DNA from: Gammaproteobacteria bacterium
GTDB taxonomy: Bacteria; Pseudomonadota; Gammaproteobacteria; Xanthomonadales; Marinicellaceae
Direction: 5' to 3'
Assembly: GCA_024280395.1 (NCBI GenBank)
Contig: JAJRQG010000095.1
Location: 1-42,086, forward strand
Length of the DNA stretch: 42,086 bases
Shown here: positions 7,799 to 17,213 of the stretch, piece after piece
Layout: each line of letters starts with the position of its first letter
How positions within the stretch are numbered: the first letter of the stretch is position 1
Notes under the pieces: model-generated
Seen by the model: the letters and a program-made list of their open reading frames with translations, nothing else
Databases searched by the model: none
What the model was told of the DNA's origin: nothing
Translations under genes and position numbers: made by a program

Positions 7799-9580
7799 AT
7801 GTCTGAACAAACACCTTCTAAAAAACCATTAGGAATTACTGAACTAGTCTTAAGAGATGCACACCAATCTTTACTCGCTACACGGATGCGTTTGGAAGAT
7901 ATGTTGCCGATTGCACCAGTGCTTGATGAAATTGGCTTTTGGTCAATTGAATCTTGGGGTGGAGCGACTTTTGATTCTTGTATTCGTTATTTGGGTGAAG
8001 ATCCTTGGGAACGCATACGTGAATTAAAAAAGCTTATGCCAAAGACCAAACAACAGATGTTATTTCGTGGTCAAAATATCTTAGGTTATCGCCATTATGC
8101 CGATGATTTAGTAGAGAAATTTGTTGAGCGAGCTTATGTCAATGGGGTTGAAGTCTTTAGAATTTTTGATGCAATGAATGACGTACGCAATATGCAGAGT
8201 GCCATTAAAGCCACCAATAAAGTGGGTGGTCACGCTCAAGGGACATTGAGTTATACTATAAGCCCAGTGCACAATTTACAAGGTTGGTTGACCATGGCAA
8301 AACAGCTTGAAGATATGGGTTCTGATTCTTTGTGTATTAAAGACATGGCAGGATTGTTGAAACCTTATGATGCCACAGAGTTGATTACTGAAATCAAAAA
8401 AGTAGTGGATATTCCTATTGCATTGCATTGTCATGCCACAACAGGATTGAGCATGGCGACCCACATGAAAGCCATTGATGCCGATATTGATGTGATTGAT
8501 ACAGCGATTTCATCCATGAGTATGACTTATGGGCACTCTCCAACTGAAACCATGATTGCAATTGTTGAGGGCACTGCCAGAGATACGGGACTTGATATCA
8601 ATAAACTAGAAGAAGTGGCTACTTATTTCCGTGAAGTGCGTAAAAAATATGCCAAATTTGAAGGCAGTTTACAGGGCATTGATGCACGAATTTTAACCGC
8701 ACAAGTACCAGGTGGAATGCTGACGAATATGGAAGGGCAATTAAAAGAGCAGGGTGCGGCTGATAAATTGGATGAGGTGTTAACTGAAATTCCTAAGGTG
8801 CGCAAAGATTTGGGTTTTATTCCTTTGGTCACACCAACTTCTCAAATTGTGGGTACACAGGCTGTATTGAATGTATTGACCGGCGAAAGATACAAGACTA
8901 TTACCAAAGAAACCGCAGGTGTGCTCAAAGGCGAATATGGTGCAGCGCCAGCTGAAGTTAATTTAGAATTGCAGAAGCGTGTTCTAGATGGTGCAGAAGT
9001 GGTGACATGTCGTCCTGCTGATTTGTTAAAACCCGAAGTGAAAAAACTAACCAAAGAGTTGAGAAAACTGGCAAAAGAAGAAGGCATTACCCTAGCAAAA
9101 GATGTGATTGATGATGTATTGACTTATGCTTTGTTTCCACAAATCGGTTTAAAGTTTTTGAAAAACAGGAACAACAAAGATGCCTTTGAATCTGTACCGC
9201 AAGCATCTGATGTGTTGCCTCAAGTTGCGCCGGTTTCTAATACAAGTTCAGTTGTTGAGAACTACTCAGTTAAAGTCGATGGAAAAGTGTACGAAGTTGA
9301 AGTAGGTCCTTCTGGTGCAGTTAGTCAAGTTACGCAAAGCCAAAATGTTGCGACACCTGCCGCATCGGCAGAAACATTAAACGCGCCATTGGCAGGTAAT
9401 ATTTTCAAAGTGAATGTTTCGGTAGGTGATCAAATATCAGAAGGCGATGTGGTGATTATTATGGAAGCCATGAAGATGGAAACAGAAATTCAATCAACAT
9501 TCACCGGCACAGTTTCGTCGGTAGATATCAAAGAAGGCGACAATGTAAAAGTTGGTGAGCCTTTGTTGAGTATAGGTTAA
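7799..9580 (+). CDS. oadA: Oxaloacetate decarboxylase alpha subunit (biotin-carboxyltransferase)
   Basis: A 593-residue cytoplasmic subunit that transfers the C4 carboxyl of oxaloacetate to biotin, yielding pyruvate. The N-terminal carboxyltransferase TIM barrel (about 1-300) shows [12 protein letters not shown] and metal-site HCHATTG. A conserved middle domain ends near 460, followed by a linker rich in Ala, Pro, Ser and Val. The C-terminal biotinyl domain carries the motif EAMKMET with biotinyl Lys559. An AGGA Shine-Dalgarno at 7789-7792, 6 nt before ATG, supports the start. It is the middle gene of oadG-oadA-oadB, the usual order. Some glutaconyl- or methylmalonyl-CoA decarboxylases share the layout, but the barrel is of OadA type. 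Confidence 0.96.
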   Translation: MSEQTPSKKPLGITELVLRDAHQSLLATRMRLEDMLPIAPVLDEIGFWSIESWGGATFDSCIRYLGEDPWERIRELKKLMPKTKQQMLFRGQNILGYRHYADDLVEKFVERAYVNGVEVFRIFDAMNDVRNMQSAIKATNKVGGHAQGTLSYTISPVHNLQGWLTMAKQLEDMGSDSLCIKDMAGLLKPYDATELITEIKKVVDIPIALHCHATTGLSMATHMKAIDADIDVIDTAISSMSMTYGHSPTETMIAIVEGTARDTGLDINKLEEVATYFREVRKKYAKFEGSLQGIDARILTAQVPGGMLTNMEGQLKEQGAADKLDEVLTEIPKVRKDLGFIPLVTPTSQIVGTQAVLNVLTGERYKTITKETAGVLKGEYGAAPAEVNLELQKRVLDGAEVVTCRPADLLKPEVKKLTKELRKLAKEEGITLAKDVIDDVLTYALFPQIGLKFLKNRNNKDAFESVPQASDVLPQVAPVSNTSSVVENYSVKVDGKVYEVEVGPSGAVSQVTQSQNVATPAASAETLNAPLAGNIFKVNVSVGDQISEGDVVIIMEAMKMETEIQSTFTGTVSSVDIKEGDNVKVGEPLLSIG

Positions 9581-9584
9581 GTCA

Positions 9585-10718
9585 ATGGAATTATTAACCA
9601 CATTGTGGCATTCCACCGGTTTGGCCAATTTTCAAATGGGCCAAGTTATTATGATGCTTGTCGGTTGTGGCTTGCTATATTTGGCAATCGCTAAAAAGTT
9701 TGAGCCATTGTTGTTGGTTCCGATTGGATTTGGAGCGATATTGACTAATATTCCACTGGCTGGATTTACCGAAGCGGGTGGTTTATTGCATTATGTTTAT
9801 TACGCAGGAATCGATACAGGAATATTTCCTTTAGTCATCTTTATGGGCGTAGGCGCGATGACTGATTTTGGTGCATTAATTGCCAATCCCAAGATGTTAT
9901 TATTGGGCGCAGCTGCACAATTTGGTATATTTACCACCTTATTTGGAGCGATTGCGTTAAATGCGGTTCCTGGGATTGAGTTTACACTTCAAGATGCTGC
10001 TGCTATTGCCATTATCGGCGGAGCGGATGGACCGACGGCTATTTTCTTGGCATCCAAACTGGCACCTGAGTTATTGGGAGCGATAGCTGTGGCTGCTTAT
10101 TCTTACATGGCATTAGTACCGATTATTCAACCGCCTATTATGAGAGCATTAACCACAAAGAAAGAAAGACAAATCCAAATGACCCAATTGCGCCATGTGA
10201 CCAAGATTGAAAAAATCATATTTCCATTGGCCGTATTGTTGTTAACTATCTTCTTCTTGCCAGCGGCAACCCCTTTGGTTGGCATGTTTTGTTTTGGCAA
10301 TCTAATGCGCGAATCGGGCGTGGTTGATCGGTTGAGTGATACCTCTCAAAACTCATTAATTAACATTGTTACTATCTTTTTAGGTCTAGGCGTTGGTTCA
10401 AAGTTAAGTGCAGAAAAATTCTTAAATGTTGAGACTTTAGGTATCTTAGCATTGGGTGCAGTTGCTTTTTCAATCGGTACCGCCACGGGTGTTTTGATGG
10501 CCAAACTGATGAACAAACTCTCCAAAGACCCTATCAATCCACTTATCGGTGCAGCAGGCGTTTCGGCAGTTCCCATGGCTGCACGTGTGGCGAACAAGTT
10601 AGGTTTAGAAGAAAATCCGCATAACTTTTTGCTGATGCATGCAATGGGACCCAATGTTGCAGGTGTTCTGGGTTCAGCAGTGGCAGCTGGAGTGTTGTTG
10701 GCCTTGGTAGGGCAGTAA
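9585..10718 (+). CDS. oadB: Oxaloacetate decarboxylase beta subunit (Na+ pump)
   Basis: A 377-residue polytopic inner-membrane protein that decarboxylates carboxybiotin and couples it to Na+ export. It has the family hallmark [10 protein letters not shown] (about 145-154), where the Asp is essential for Na+ transport, and a conserved C-terminal region with [15 protein letters not shown] and [14 protein letters not shown]. Length fits the shorter OadB subgroup (about 375 rather than 430 residues). It starts 4 bp after oadA. Its stop overlaps the ATG of the next gene by one base (taATG). Confidence 0.95.
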   Translation: MELLTTLWHSTGLANFQMGQVIMMLVGCGLLYLAIAKKFEPLLLVPIGFGAILTNIPLAGFTEAGGLLHYVYYAGIDTGIFPLVIFMGVGAMTDFGALIANPKMLLLGAAAQFGIFTTLFGAIALNAVPGIEFTLQDAAAIAIIGGADGPTAIFLASKLAPELLGAIAVAAYSYMALVPIIQPPIMRALTTKKERQIQMTQLRHVTKIEKIIFPLAVLLLTIFFLPAATPLVGMFCFGNLMRESGVVDRLSDTSQNSLINIVTIFLGLGVGSKLSAEKFLNVETLGILALGAVAFSIGTATGVLMAKLMNKLSKDPINPLIGAAGVSAVPMAARVANKLGLEENPHNFLLMHAMGPNVAGVLGSAVAAGVLLALVGQ

Positions 10719-11401
10719 TGATTGTTAAATTCAAATATACTTTATTGTTAACAATATTTGTTAATTCTTTAGTTTTTTCTCAAGATAAAACAATTGAGAC
10801 CTATATTCCAGATGAAAAGACTATTATTGCAGAAGTCTGGACCATTGCTACAAATCAGGAAGCTGAAATAATTTCAAAAAAAATAATTAACTCAATTAAA
10901 GCCAATCAAGAGTGGATGGAAAATTATATTAGAAGCCTCAAATTAAAGCCAGGTGAAAAGATGCCTTTTCATAAAAACTTTGGTGTAAGTAGAAAAGACT
11001 ATTTATTTTTCATTTCCTCAATTGATAAACTTCAATTAAAGAAATTAAAAAATATTAATCTAAACATTAATAAAACCCCTAGAAACATATCATTTAAGTT
11101 TGAAAATAATTATCTTCCAGTCAAAGACTTTACATATGATATCGAGAGTAACTCATTAATAACTGTTCACGGTGTTCTTGATAAATTTAGTGTTATTGAT
11201 CAAAGCGAAGGTAAATCTGTTTTGGGAAAATGGATTGGATTACAGTGGAAAAAAGAAATAGTAACATCAATAAATGATTCATTTAGGGAAACAATTGCTA
11301 TTGGTAAATACAAAAATAAACAAAGTGGAATTATCTATTATGATCTTAAGTCATCTCAATATGGAAGTTCTTATTTTGTAATTACTTATGAACTGAAATA
11401 A
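10718..11401 (+). CDS. Secreted protein of unknown function, coupled to oadB
   Basis: A 227-residue protein that I do not recognise. It starts with a short signal peptide (about 1-22, YTLLLTIFVNSLVFS before QDK). The rest is rich in Lys, Ile and Asn and looks soluble, with no membrane segment, Cys pair or catalytic motif. Its ATG overlaps the oadB stop in taATG, so it is probably translated with oadGAB, yet its codon use is visibly more A/T-rich than oadB, which suggests a later arrival. The likely location is the periplasm or outer surface. A hairpin follows its stop codon. Confidence 0.75.
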   Translation: MIVKFKYTLLLTIFVNSLVFSQDKTIETYIPDEKTIIAEVWTIATNQEAEIISKKIINSIKANQEWMENYIRSLKLKPGEKMPFHKNFGVSRKDYLFFISSIDKLQLKKLKNINLNINKTPRNISFKFENNYLPVKDFTYDIESNSLITVHGVLDKFSVIDQSEGKSVLGKWIGLQWKKEIVTSINDSFRETIAIGKYKNKQSGIIYYDLKSSQYGSSYFVITYELK

Positions 11402-11442
11402 TTTTGATTAAATTATATCGAATTGTCTTAATTTAATCAAAA
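11402..11442. terminator. AT-rich hairpin between the oad operon and the convergent di-haem gene
   Basis: TTTTGATTAAATT at 11402-11414 is perfectly complementary to AATTTAATCAAAA at 11430-11442, with a 15-nt loop. It starts one base after the stop of the small secreted protein gene and lies between convergent genes, so it could end transcripts from either side. The stem lacks G/C content, which weakens the call. Confidence 0.5.
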
Positions 11443-11505
11443 ATGTCGGCTGTTACGCTAAAAAACTAACTTCAATTTTGTTAAATGTAATAAAGCGACT
11501 TCTTT

Positions 11506-14445
11506 TCAATCAAAACCATTTTCAAAAATCAAATCCGAGGCAATAAATCGCAAATCTACCCGTTTAACATTGCCTTGATTGTCTTTTATTTCAATATTAA
11601 TATGACGTTCTATTGAGTCTTGAATTAAGGCTTGATTCAACTGAATGGAATATATTCCCTCACTAAGCAGTGTGACTAAACTTTTGAGTTCCGTGTTGGC
11701 AGCTTGGCTGTTTACAGTGAAATCGGCTTTGACAGATAGTGTTGAAAAATCGATGCCTGTATTGGCATCTGCTAGACCAAATCGAATCTCGGTAATGGGG
11801 GCTAAGTTAATATTTTGTTTGGGCGTGCTGATGGTAAGTGTTGGTTTAACATCATCAATAAACCAACCAAGATTGGTTCCTCGTGTTAAAGAAATATCAA
11901 GCGGAGCACCTAAATCAATCCAACGGGCAATGGTCATTTTTTCTTTCATGGACATTGTGGGAATTCCACTGGCAGGATGAGATATACTCGTGATGAAGTC
12001 TAAATCAGCAGTATTGGTATTGGCACCAACGGGCAAAGTGCTGGCATCACCTGCAATTGTTTCAGTCGGATGGTCTTGGTTGGCCCAACCATCTAATCGT
12101 TCTCCAAAAACCATCCATGTTAACAAGCTTCTGCGGCTCTGAAATTTACGAATATAGCGACTGGCATTGGTTTGGCGCCAGACTTTATTCGGGATAACCG
12201 GTTCGTATCCATAGTTGGCACTGCTGTCAGCGGCCAGTCGCAAATAATCTCCAGGTTTGTTATCGGTTAGAATGGATAAGTCATCAAGCACCAGTTGCCC
12301 AGCTTGCTGAGTCCCATTGTGACAACTGATACAATGTTGTTGCAAAATTGGACGGATATCTTGATAAAATTCAACATCAACCAATGGTTGTTGAATGTCA
12401 TCTATGCCGTTATTGCCCAATTCATCTCTTGTAATTATCGGTGTTGAATTAACCAAATCAATGACTTGATAGTTTACGTCGGCTGCCGCGGTTGTGGCAA
12501 AATCCAAAGGCATCTGTGAGTGTGCATGACAGCCTCCACAATCAGTACGCATTTCACCAGGCCGAACTTGGTGCCATGTTTGTGATGCATTTAGAATCAT
12601 GCCATTTCTGTCTAATGTCTGGAATGTGAAAGGCGTGTCAGCTGGTATTTTGATGAGAAAACTGGTATCGGGATTGCCTTCAATATCTAAAACTGGGTTG
12701 TTATTAATGTCGAATTTCCGTAGAGGAATTTCACCCAATATGCGCAATTTTTCATTGGCATGGCTGATAAAATCTCCAGCATGATTGGATGGAGAATTAT
12801 TGGGCCCATAACGCCTATCGGTAATGGGTTCCATTGCCACAATACGCACAGCCCATATGTCACTGTTGCTATATTTTCCCGCATCAGCGCCTTGGTAACT
12901 CCAATTGCTACTGGCTCCATTTTGAGAAGTGTTGAAAGGATCTAATCCGTCAAAATTAGTGTCACCCTTACCAGGGAATGAGTCTCTTTTATAAACACTG
13001 CTGCTACCAACCAATCCGTAAGGTGTGCCAGCGGGTAATTGAGGGTGAGAAGAGCCATCATTGGGTAACCATATTTTTTTTGCGGGTTCTTTATTGCCAT
13101 GAATAGATTGCCAAGTTACGACAGCACGTGGCCAAGCCTCATTGTAATTGGGGTCATTTTTAATTTCTATTAACTCATTAGGGTTCCATACAGGGTTGCT
13201 ATTGTCAATGATATATAACCCCGCATCATAATAGGGCATAGTGGTGGGGCGATTGAGGTCATTAGCAGGTCCAGGTGTCCAGACTACCAATAAATCATTA
13301 TTGGGAGCAGATGAGGGGTGAGTGAATTTACCCACTCGTGGGCCGTTTGAATTTCCTCCAATGGTAAATAATGGAGCAGCATTGTCATCAGCATGTGTCA
13401 TTGGAGTAATGGCATAGTAACCTTGTGGTGTAAAAGAGTCTTTAAATGTCGTTGGACCAAAACTTCTTGTTGCATCAATAGGAATATTTAAAGAGGCAAT
13501 CGGACTGCCAAAAGGTGGCATAGATGGATCGGGTGATGCAGGTAAAGCATACAGCGCACCAAATCCATTGTTGTTGAGGTTGTAGTATTGGTCGATAACA
13601 ACTTCACCAGATGAAATTTGCGTCATAAAATGATAAGCATTGGGAGAAGTCATGGCACTGACCAATGGTGCCCAGTTGGTGCCATCTGGATTGATTGTCC
13701 ATATTCCCCAAATACGATTGTCCCTCAATCCTTGCGACTCATAAGAAGAAAACATCACGCGTCCATCATCGAGAATAGTCGGGTGCAAAGCAGAACCGAT
13801 GGTCATGGGAGCAATGGCATGAATATTTGAGCCATCAATATCCATCACATAAAACTGTAAGGTTGGATTGGTAAATCCCTTAGTTGGCACATGACCATCG
13901 CGATTACTGGTAAAAATTAGCTTATTGTCTGGTAAAGGCATGGGGCCTAAGTTGAGGATGCCATACCCTAAACGATTGAATTGGGAAGAAGGATTGAGTG
14001 GATTACTCTCATCCCAATTGCCATTGCCTGTATTGGGTGTAAACTCTCCATGAGTCAATTGTTGAATTTCACGTGTGACCAGATTAATTCTAAAAATATC
14101 TGCCCCCAATAATGGCAGATTTCCCCTTTGGGTATTCAACTGAGTTAAATCATGGAAGAGACTATAAAACACCCACTGTGCATCAAAAGATACAAAAGGG
14201 TCAGTCACTCCACAAATCATGCAGTCTACTAATATTTCTTCGCTACCATCAGGGTGAAGCAATACCAAATCGGCTCCAGGGTCCATTTTTGCGGGGTGAA
14301 AAACCTCTGGCCATGTGGTATTGGTATCATCGCCAAATCGAACTTGACGTACATAAACAATATCATAGTCAACTGCATTAACGCCTGCTTGTGTACTTGA
14401 TGTAAAAGAAAACAAGGCGATGATTGTTAGCATTGTTAATGCCAT
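11506..14445 (-). CDS. Large secreted di-haem protein, hydrazine-synthase-alpha (HzsA)-related
   Basis: A ~979-residue periplasmic or exported protein. The chosen start gives a clean signal peptide, MALTMLTIIALFSFTSSTQA before GVNA. The frame stays open 65 codons further upstream, to 14640, but that part is an inverted repeat and is left out. The N-terminal half has TolB/propeller-like features (DGRVMFSSY, KLIFTSNRDGH). Two c-type haem motifs follow: CGGCH at about 636 and CISCH at about 705. The arrangement resembles the HZS_alpha family found widely outside anammox bacteria. Nothing here implies hydrazine synthesis. The C-terminal ~120 residues look like an Ig-type module ending in FENGFD. 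No cytochrome partner is adjacent. The substrate is unknown. Confidence 0.8.
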   Translation of the reverse strand: MALTMLTIIALFSFTSSTQAGVNAVDYDIVYVRQVRFGDDTNTTWPEVFHPAKMDPGADLVLLHPDGSEEILVDCMICGVTDPFVSFDAQWVFYSLFHDLTQLNTQRGNLPLLGADIFRINLVTREIQQLTHGEFTPNTGNGNWDESNPLNPSSQFNRLGYGILNLGPMPLPDNKLIFTSNRDGHVPTKGFTNPTLQFYVMDIDGSNIHAIAPMTIGSALHPTILDDGRVMFSSYESQGLRDNRIWGIWTINPDGTNWAPLVSAMTSPNAYHFMTQISSGEVVIDQYYNLNNNGFGALYALPASPDPSMPPFGSPIASLNIPIDATRSFGPTTFKDSFTPQGYYAITPMTHADDNAAPLFTIGGNSNGPRVGKFTHPSSAPNNDLLVVWTPGPANDLNRPTTMPYYDAGLYIIDNSNPVWNPNELIEIKNDPNYNEAWPRAVVTWQSIHGNKEPAKKIWLPNDGSSHPQLPAGTPYGLVGSSSVYKRDSFPGKGDTNFDGLDPFNTSQNGASSNWSYQGADAGKYSNSDIWAVRIVAMEPITDRRYGPNNSPSNHAGDFISHANEKLRILGEIPLRKFDINNNPVLDIEGNPDTSFLIKIPADTPFTFQTLDRNGMILNASQTWHQVRPGEMRTDCGGCHAHSQMPLDFATTAAADVNYQVIDLVNSTPIITRDELGNNGIDDIQQPLVDVEFYQDIRPILQQHCISCHNGTQQAGQLVLDDLSILTDNKPGDYLRLAADSSANYGYEPVIPNKVWRQTNASRYIRKFQSRRSLLTWMVFGERLDGWANQDHPTETIAGDASTLPVGANTNTADLDFITSISHPASGIPTMSMKEKMTIARWIDLGAPLDISLTRGTNLGWFIDDVKPTLTISTPKQNINLAPITEIRFGLADANTGIDFSTLSVKADFTVNSQAANTELKSLVTLLSEGIYSIQLNQALIQDSIERHINIEIKDNQGNVKRVDLRFIASDLIFENGFD

Positions 14446-14463
14446 AGGATTATTTTTATTTAT

Positions 14464-14625
14464 CCAAAATCCCGATATAGAAATGCGTTTGAGAGTGCAA
14501 GTAACTGATGTACATAGGAAATCAAGAAAAACTAAAGTCACCTCATTGGTGATGAAGCTTTTTCTGGGTTTTCTAGGTGCATCAAGGACTTGTGCTATCA
14601 ACGTATTTTCTATATCGGGATTTGG
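14464..14625. repeat. Long imperfect palindrome (about 78-bp arms) upstream of the di-haem gene
   Basis: The arm 14464-14542 (starting ccaaaatcccgatatag) and the arm 14548-14625 (ending ctatatcgggatttgg) are inverted, imperfect copies. They meet at a core, TCACC-tcatt-GGTGA (14538-14552). Similarity runs along the whole arm with point differences and small indels, as in an old palindromic mobile or REP-like element. It fills about half of the 339-bp region between the di-haem gene and hemB. It creates spurious open frames on both strands with similar NPDIE-containing translations. It may influence transcription of the di-haem gene. Confidence 0.75.
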
Positions 14626-14743
14626 GTTTATTACTATCATGGCTTTATTTTAAATGTTTTATTTAAGCCAACTGTGATGAGTTGCTCAATTTATCTGGTG
14701 ATATTCTCTTAGCAAAGCCAATAACAATGAGATTATTAAATTA

Positions 14744-14773
14744 TTGAGTTACAATAACCGTTTTCAATACAGT
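14744..14773 (+). promoter_or_regulatory. Possible sigma-70 promoter for hemB
   Basis: TTGAGT (14744-14749) and TACAGT (14768-14773) are separated by 18 bp and lie just before hemB. Each matches 4 of 6 consensus bases. The inferred transcript would have a very short leader, and no Shine-Dalgarno is visible before the hemB ATG, so this is a weak call. Confidence 0.3.
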
Positions 14774-14784
14774 AAAAATTACCA

Positions 14785-15792
14785 ATGCCTTCATTTCCAT
14801 TAACGCGTAAAAGACGAAACCGCTATACCCATTCAATTCGTAATTTAGTTCGAGAAAACAACTTAACAGCCAATGATTTAATTTGGCCTGTGTTTGTATT
14901 AGAAGGCAATCAACGCAAAGAAGAAATTAAATCTATGCCCGGTGTGTTTAGAATGTCGCAAGACCTTCTCTTGAAACGCTTGGATGAATTGCATGATTTG
15001 GGATTAAATGCAGTGGCTTTATTCCCTGTGGTTACGGAAGACAAGAAGTCAATAAATGCTGAAGAAGCCTTTAGTGAAGACGGTTTGGTGCAAAGAACCA
15101 TTCGTGCGATTAAAATGCTTTTGCCTGATGTATTGGTGATATCTGATGTCGCACTTGATCCGTATACAACCCATGGACAAGATGGCATTATCAGTAAAGA
15201 AGGTTATGTGTTGAATGATGAAACCATTGAAGTATTAACCCAACAAGCAGTTTCTCATGCGCAAGCAGGTGTCGATATTGTTGCACCTTCAGATATGATG
15301 GATGGTCGTATTATCCAAGTCCGTGCAGCTTTAGAGGAACATGACTTTCCCAATACCGGTATTTTGGCTTATTCAGCCAAGTACTCGAGTTGTTTTTATG
15401 GGCCTTTTCGTGATGCAGTTGGTTCGGCTGGAAATTTAGGCAAGAGCAGTAAAGAGAGTTATCAAATGGATCCTGCCAATTCAAAAGAAGCGATTGATGA
15501 AATGGCTATGGATATAGAAGAGGGCGCTGATATGCTGATGGTCAAACCTGGAATGCCTTACTTGGATATTATTGCCAATGCCAGCCAAAAATTTAACACA
15601 CCCATTTTTGCCTATCAAGTCAGCGGTGAGTATGCCATGTTGCAAAGTGCCATTGACAATGGCTATTTGGATGAAGAAAAAGCCATTATGGAATCATTGC
15701 TATGTTTTAAAAGAGCTGGCTGCGATGCCATTTTAACTTACTATGCAGATAGGGTGCTAACTTACCTCGACAGTTCTGATGACGAAAAATAA
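14785..15792 (+). CDS. hemB: Porphobilinogen synthase (delta-aminolevulinate dehydratase)
   Basis: A 335-residue cytoplasmic enzyme that condenses two 5-aminolevulinate molecules to porphobilinogen in haem synthesis. Schiff-base lysines are visible at Lys199 (AYSAKYSSCFYGPFRDA) and Lys254 (LMVKPGMPYLD). The region corresponding to the metal site reads DVALDPYTTHGQDG, without the cysteine triplet of zinc-type enzymes, so a Mg-type enzyme is expected. Length is normal. It overlaps aroE by 14 bp. Haem supply fits the di-haem protein and truncated haemoglobin in the same window, but no specific link is shown. Confidence 0.96.
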   Translation: MPSFPLTRKRRNRYTHSIRNLVRENNLTANDLIWPVFVLEGNQRKEEIKSMPGVFRMSQDLLLKRLDELHDLGLNAVALFPVVTEDKKSINAEEAFSEDGLVQRTIRAIKMLLPDVLVISDVALDPYTTHGQDGIISKEGYVLNDETIEVLTQQAVSHAQAGVDIVAPSDMMDGRIIQVRAALEEHDFPNTGILAYSAKYSSCFYGPFRDAVGSAGNLGKSSKESYQMDPANSKEAIDEMAMDIEEGADMLMVKPGMPYLDIIANASQKFNTPIFAYQVSGEYAMLQSAIDNGYLDEEKAIMESLLCFKRAGCDAILTYYADRVLTYLDSSDDEK

Positions 15793-16594
15793 AATCCATA
15801 AATTGGCATTATTTGGTCATCCAGTTAAGCACAGTTTGTCTCCACAAATTCATCAACAATTTGCTCGACAGTTTGATTTGGAAATTGATTATCAATTGAT
15901 TGATGTTGAAGAAGAGGACTTTTTGCAGCAAGTAACGGCTTTTTTCCATGCAGGTGGACATGGTGCCAATGTTACCTTGCCTCACAAGCAACAAGCCAAA
16001 ACTATTTCCAGTAAAATCAGTAAGATAGCAAAATACTCTCAAGCAGTTAATACACTGTATTTGAATGCAAAAGCAGAAATTTGTGGTGATAATACCGACG
16101 GTTATGGTTTTATTGCTGATTTAATTAAGCGTTGTCAGTTCGATTGCAAAGATAAAAATATTTTGATTCTTGGTGCAGGTGGTGCAGCACAAGGCATTGT
16201 TCCGGCAATCTTATCACGAAACCCTGAGAACATAATTATTGCCAATCGCAGTTTAGACAATGCACAAAAAATTGCCAAATACAAACATACTCAGGCAGTG
16301 ACATTTGAGCAATTAGATGAATACGACCAAGTCTTCGATTTAATTATCCATGCCAGTTCAATAGGGCATCAAGGCAAGACACTAGAGTTTAATAAGGCCC
16401 ATGTTCATGACAAGTCGATTTGTTATGATTTGAGTTACGCAAAAGCGGCAGTGCCTTTTTTGTTGTTTTCCAAAAAACAGGGAGTTATGAGGACTTATGA
16501 TGGAATAGGGATGTTGATTGAACAGGCAGCCAAATCATTCCAGATTTGGTTTGATGTAAAACCGAATACCCAAGGCATTATCACAACAATTTAG
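15779..16594 (+). CDS. aroE: Shikimate dehydrogenase AroE
   Basis: A 271-residue NADP-dependent enzyme that reduces 3-dehydroshikimate to shikimate in aromatic amino-acid synthesis. Visible features: the shikimate-binding SLSP near the N-terminus (HPVKHSLSPQIH), catalytic Lys in VTLPHKQQA, catalytic Asp in DNTDGYG, and the nucleotide-binding loop LGAGGAAQGI. The cofactor loop continues with NRS, consistent with NADP. The ATG lies 14 bp inside hemB in another frame, so the two are probably translated together. The 3' end overlaps the convergent nth gene by 14 bp. Confidence 0.95.
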   Translation: MTKNKIHKLALFGHPVKHSLSPQIHQQFARQFDLEIDYQLIDVEEEDFLQQVTAFFHAGGHGANVTLPHKQQAKTISSKISKIAKYSQAVNTLYLNAKAEICGDNTDGYGFIADLIKRCQFDCKDKNILILGAGGAAQGIVPAILSRNPENIIIANRSLDNAQKIAKYKHTQAVTFEQLDEYDQVFDLIIHASSIGHQGKTLEFNKAHVHDKSICYDLSYAKAAVPFLLFSKKQGVMRTYDGIGMLIEQAAKSFQIWFDVKPNTQGIITTI

Positions 16595-17213
16595 CAGGAT
16601 ATTCACACAGGTCATTAATAATGCATTCCTTACAATTGGGTTTGCGTGCTTTGCAAATATATCTGCCATGTAAAATCAGCCAATGATGGGCATCCATCAA
16701 ATATTCTTCAGGAATTAATCGCAGTAAACTTTTCTCAATCTGTAATACATCTTTGCCATGAGCAATTTTCGTTCGTTTGGATACGCGAAAAATATGGGTA
16801 TCAACTGCCATAGTTGGATGTCCAAATGCTGTATTCAAAACCACATTGGCCGTTTTTCGTCCAACTCCAGGCAATTCTTCTAAGGCTTTTCTGTCATCGG
16901 GTACTTCGCCATGGTGTTTATCAATCAATAACTGGCAAGTTTTAATGATATTTTTGGCTTTGGTATTGTATAAACCAATGGTTTTTACATAATCTTTTAA
17001 CGTTTCCAGTCCCAAGTCTAGGATTTGTTGGGGAGTGTTGGCTACTTTGTACAATCTAGATGTGGCTTTGTTGACACCGACATCGGTAGCTTGTGCAGAA
17101 AGAATAACTGAGATGAGTAGTTCAAAAGGCGAAGAATACTCAAGCTCGGTAGTTGGGTGGGGATTGATGGCTTTTAAGCGTTCAAAAATCTCTGTGCGTT
17201 TTTGTTTGTTCAT
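16581..17213 (-). CDS. nth: Endonuclease III (DNA glycosylase/AP lyase)
   Basis: A 210-residue base-excision repair enzyme for oxidised pyrimidines. The helix-hairpin-helix LPGVGRKTANV holds catalytic Lys120, and VDTHIFRVSKR holds catalytic Asp138. The C-terminal [4Fe-4S] loop is CKARKPNCKECIINDLC, with Cys187, 194, 197 and 203. All these positions equal those of the E. coli protein. nth commonly follows rnfE directly in gammaproteobacteria; here it lies about 2.9 kb further on, behind a MITE, an EAL-type regulator and a DUF2238 gene, all on the same strand. It overlaps the DUF2238 gene by 4 bp. Confidence 0.97.
   Translation of the reverse strand: MNKQKRTEIFERLKAINPHPTTELEYSSPFELLISVILSAQATDVGVNKATSRLYKVANTPQQILDLGLETLKDYVKTIGLYNTKAKNIIKTCQLLIDKHHGEVPDDRKALEELPGVGRKTANVVLNTAFGHPTMAVDTHIFRVSKRTKIAHGKDVLQIEKSLLRLIPEEYLMDAHHWLILHGRYICKARKPNCKECIINDLCEYPAKLL

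Noticed and set aside
14446-14640. In-frame 65-codon N-terminal extension of the di-haem protein
   Set aside because: The extension covers the palindrome, adds no export signal, and would bury the good signal peptide that begins at 14445.
14420-14653. A 77-codon open frame on the plus strand before hemB
   Set aside because: It spans the long palindrome. Its translation mirrors that of the opposite strand, as expected from an inverted repeat, and it overlaps the signal-peptide region of the di-haem gene.
17140-17165. A GTAGTTGG sequence resembling the REPIN arm
   Set aside because: It lies within conserved nth coding sequence and has no inverted partner nearby, so it is a chance match.
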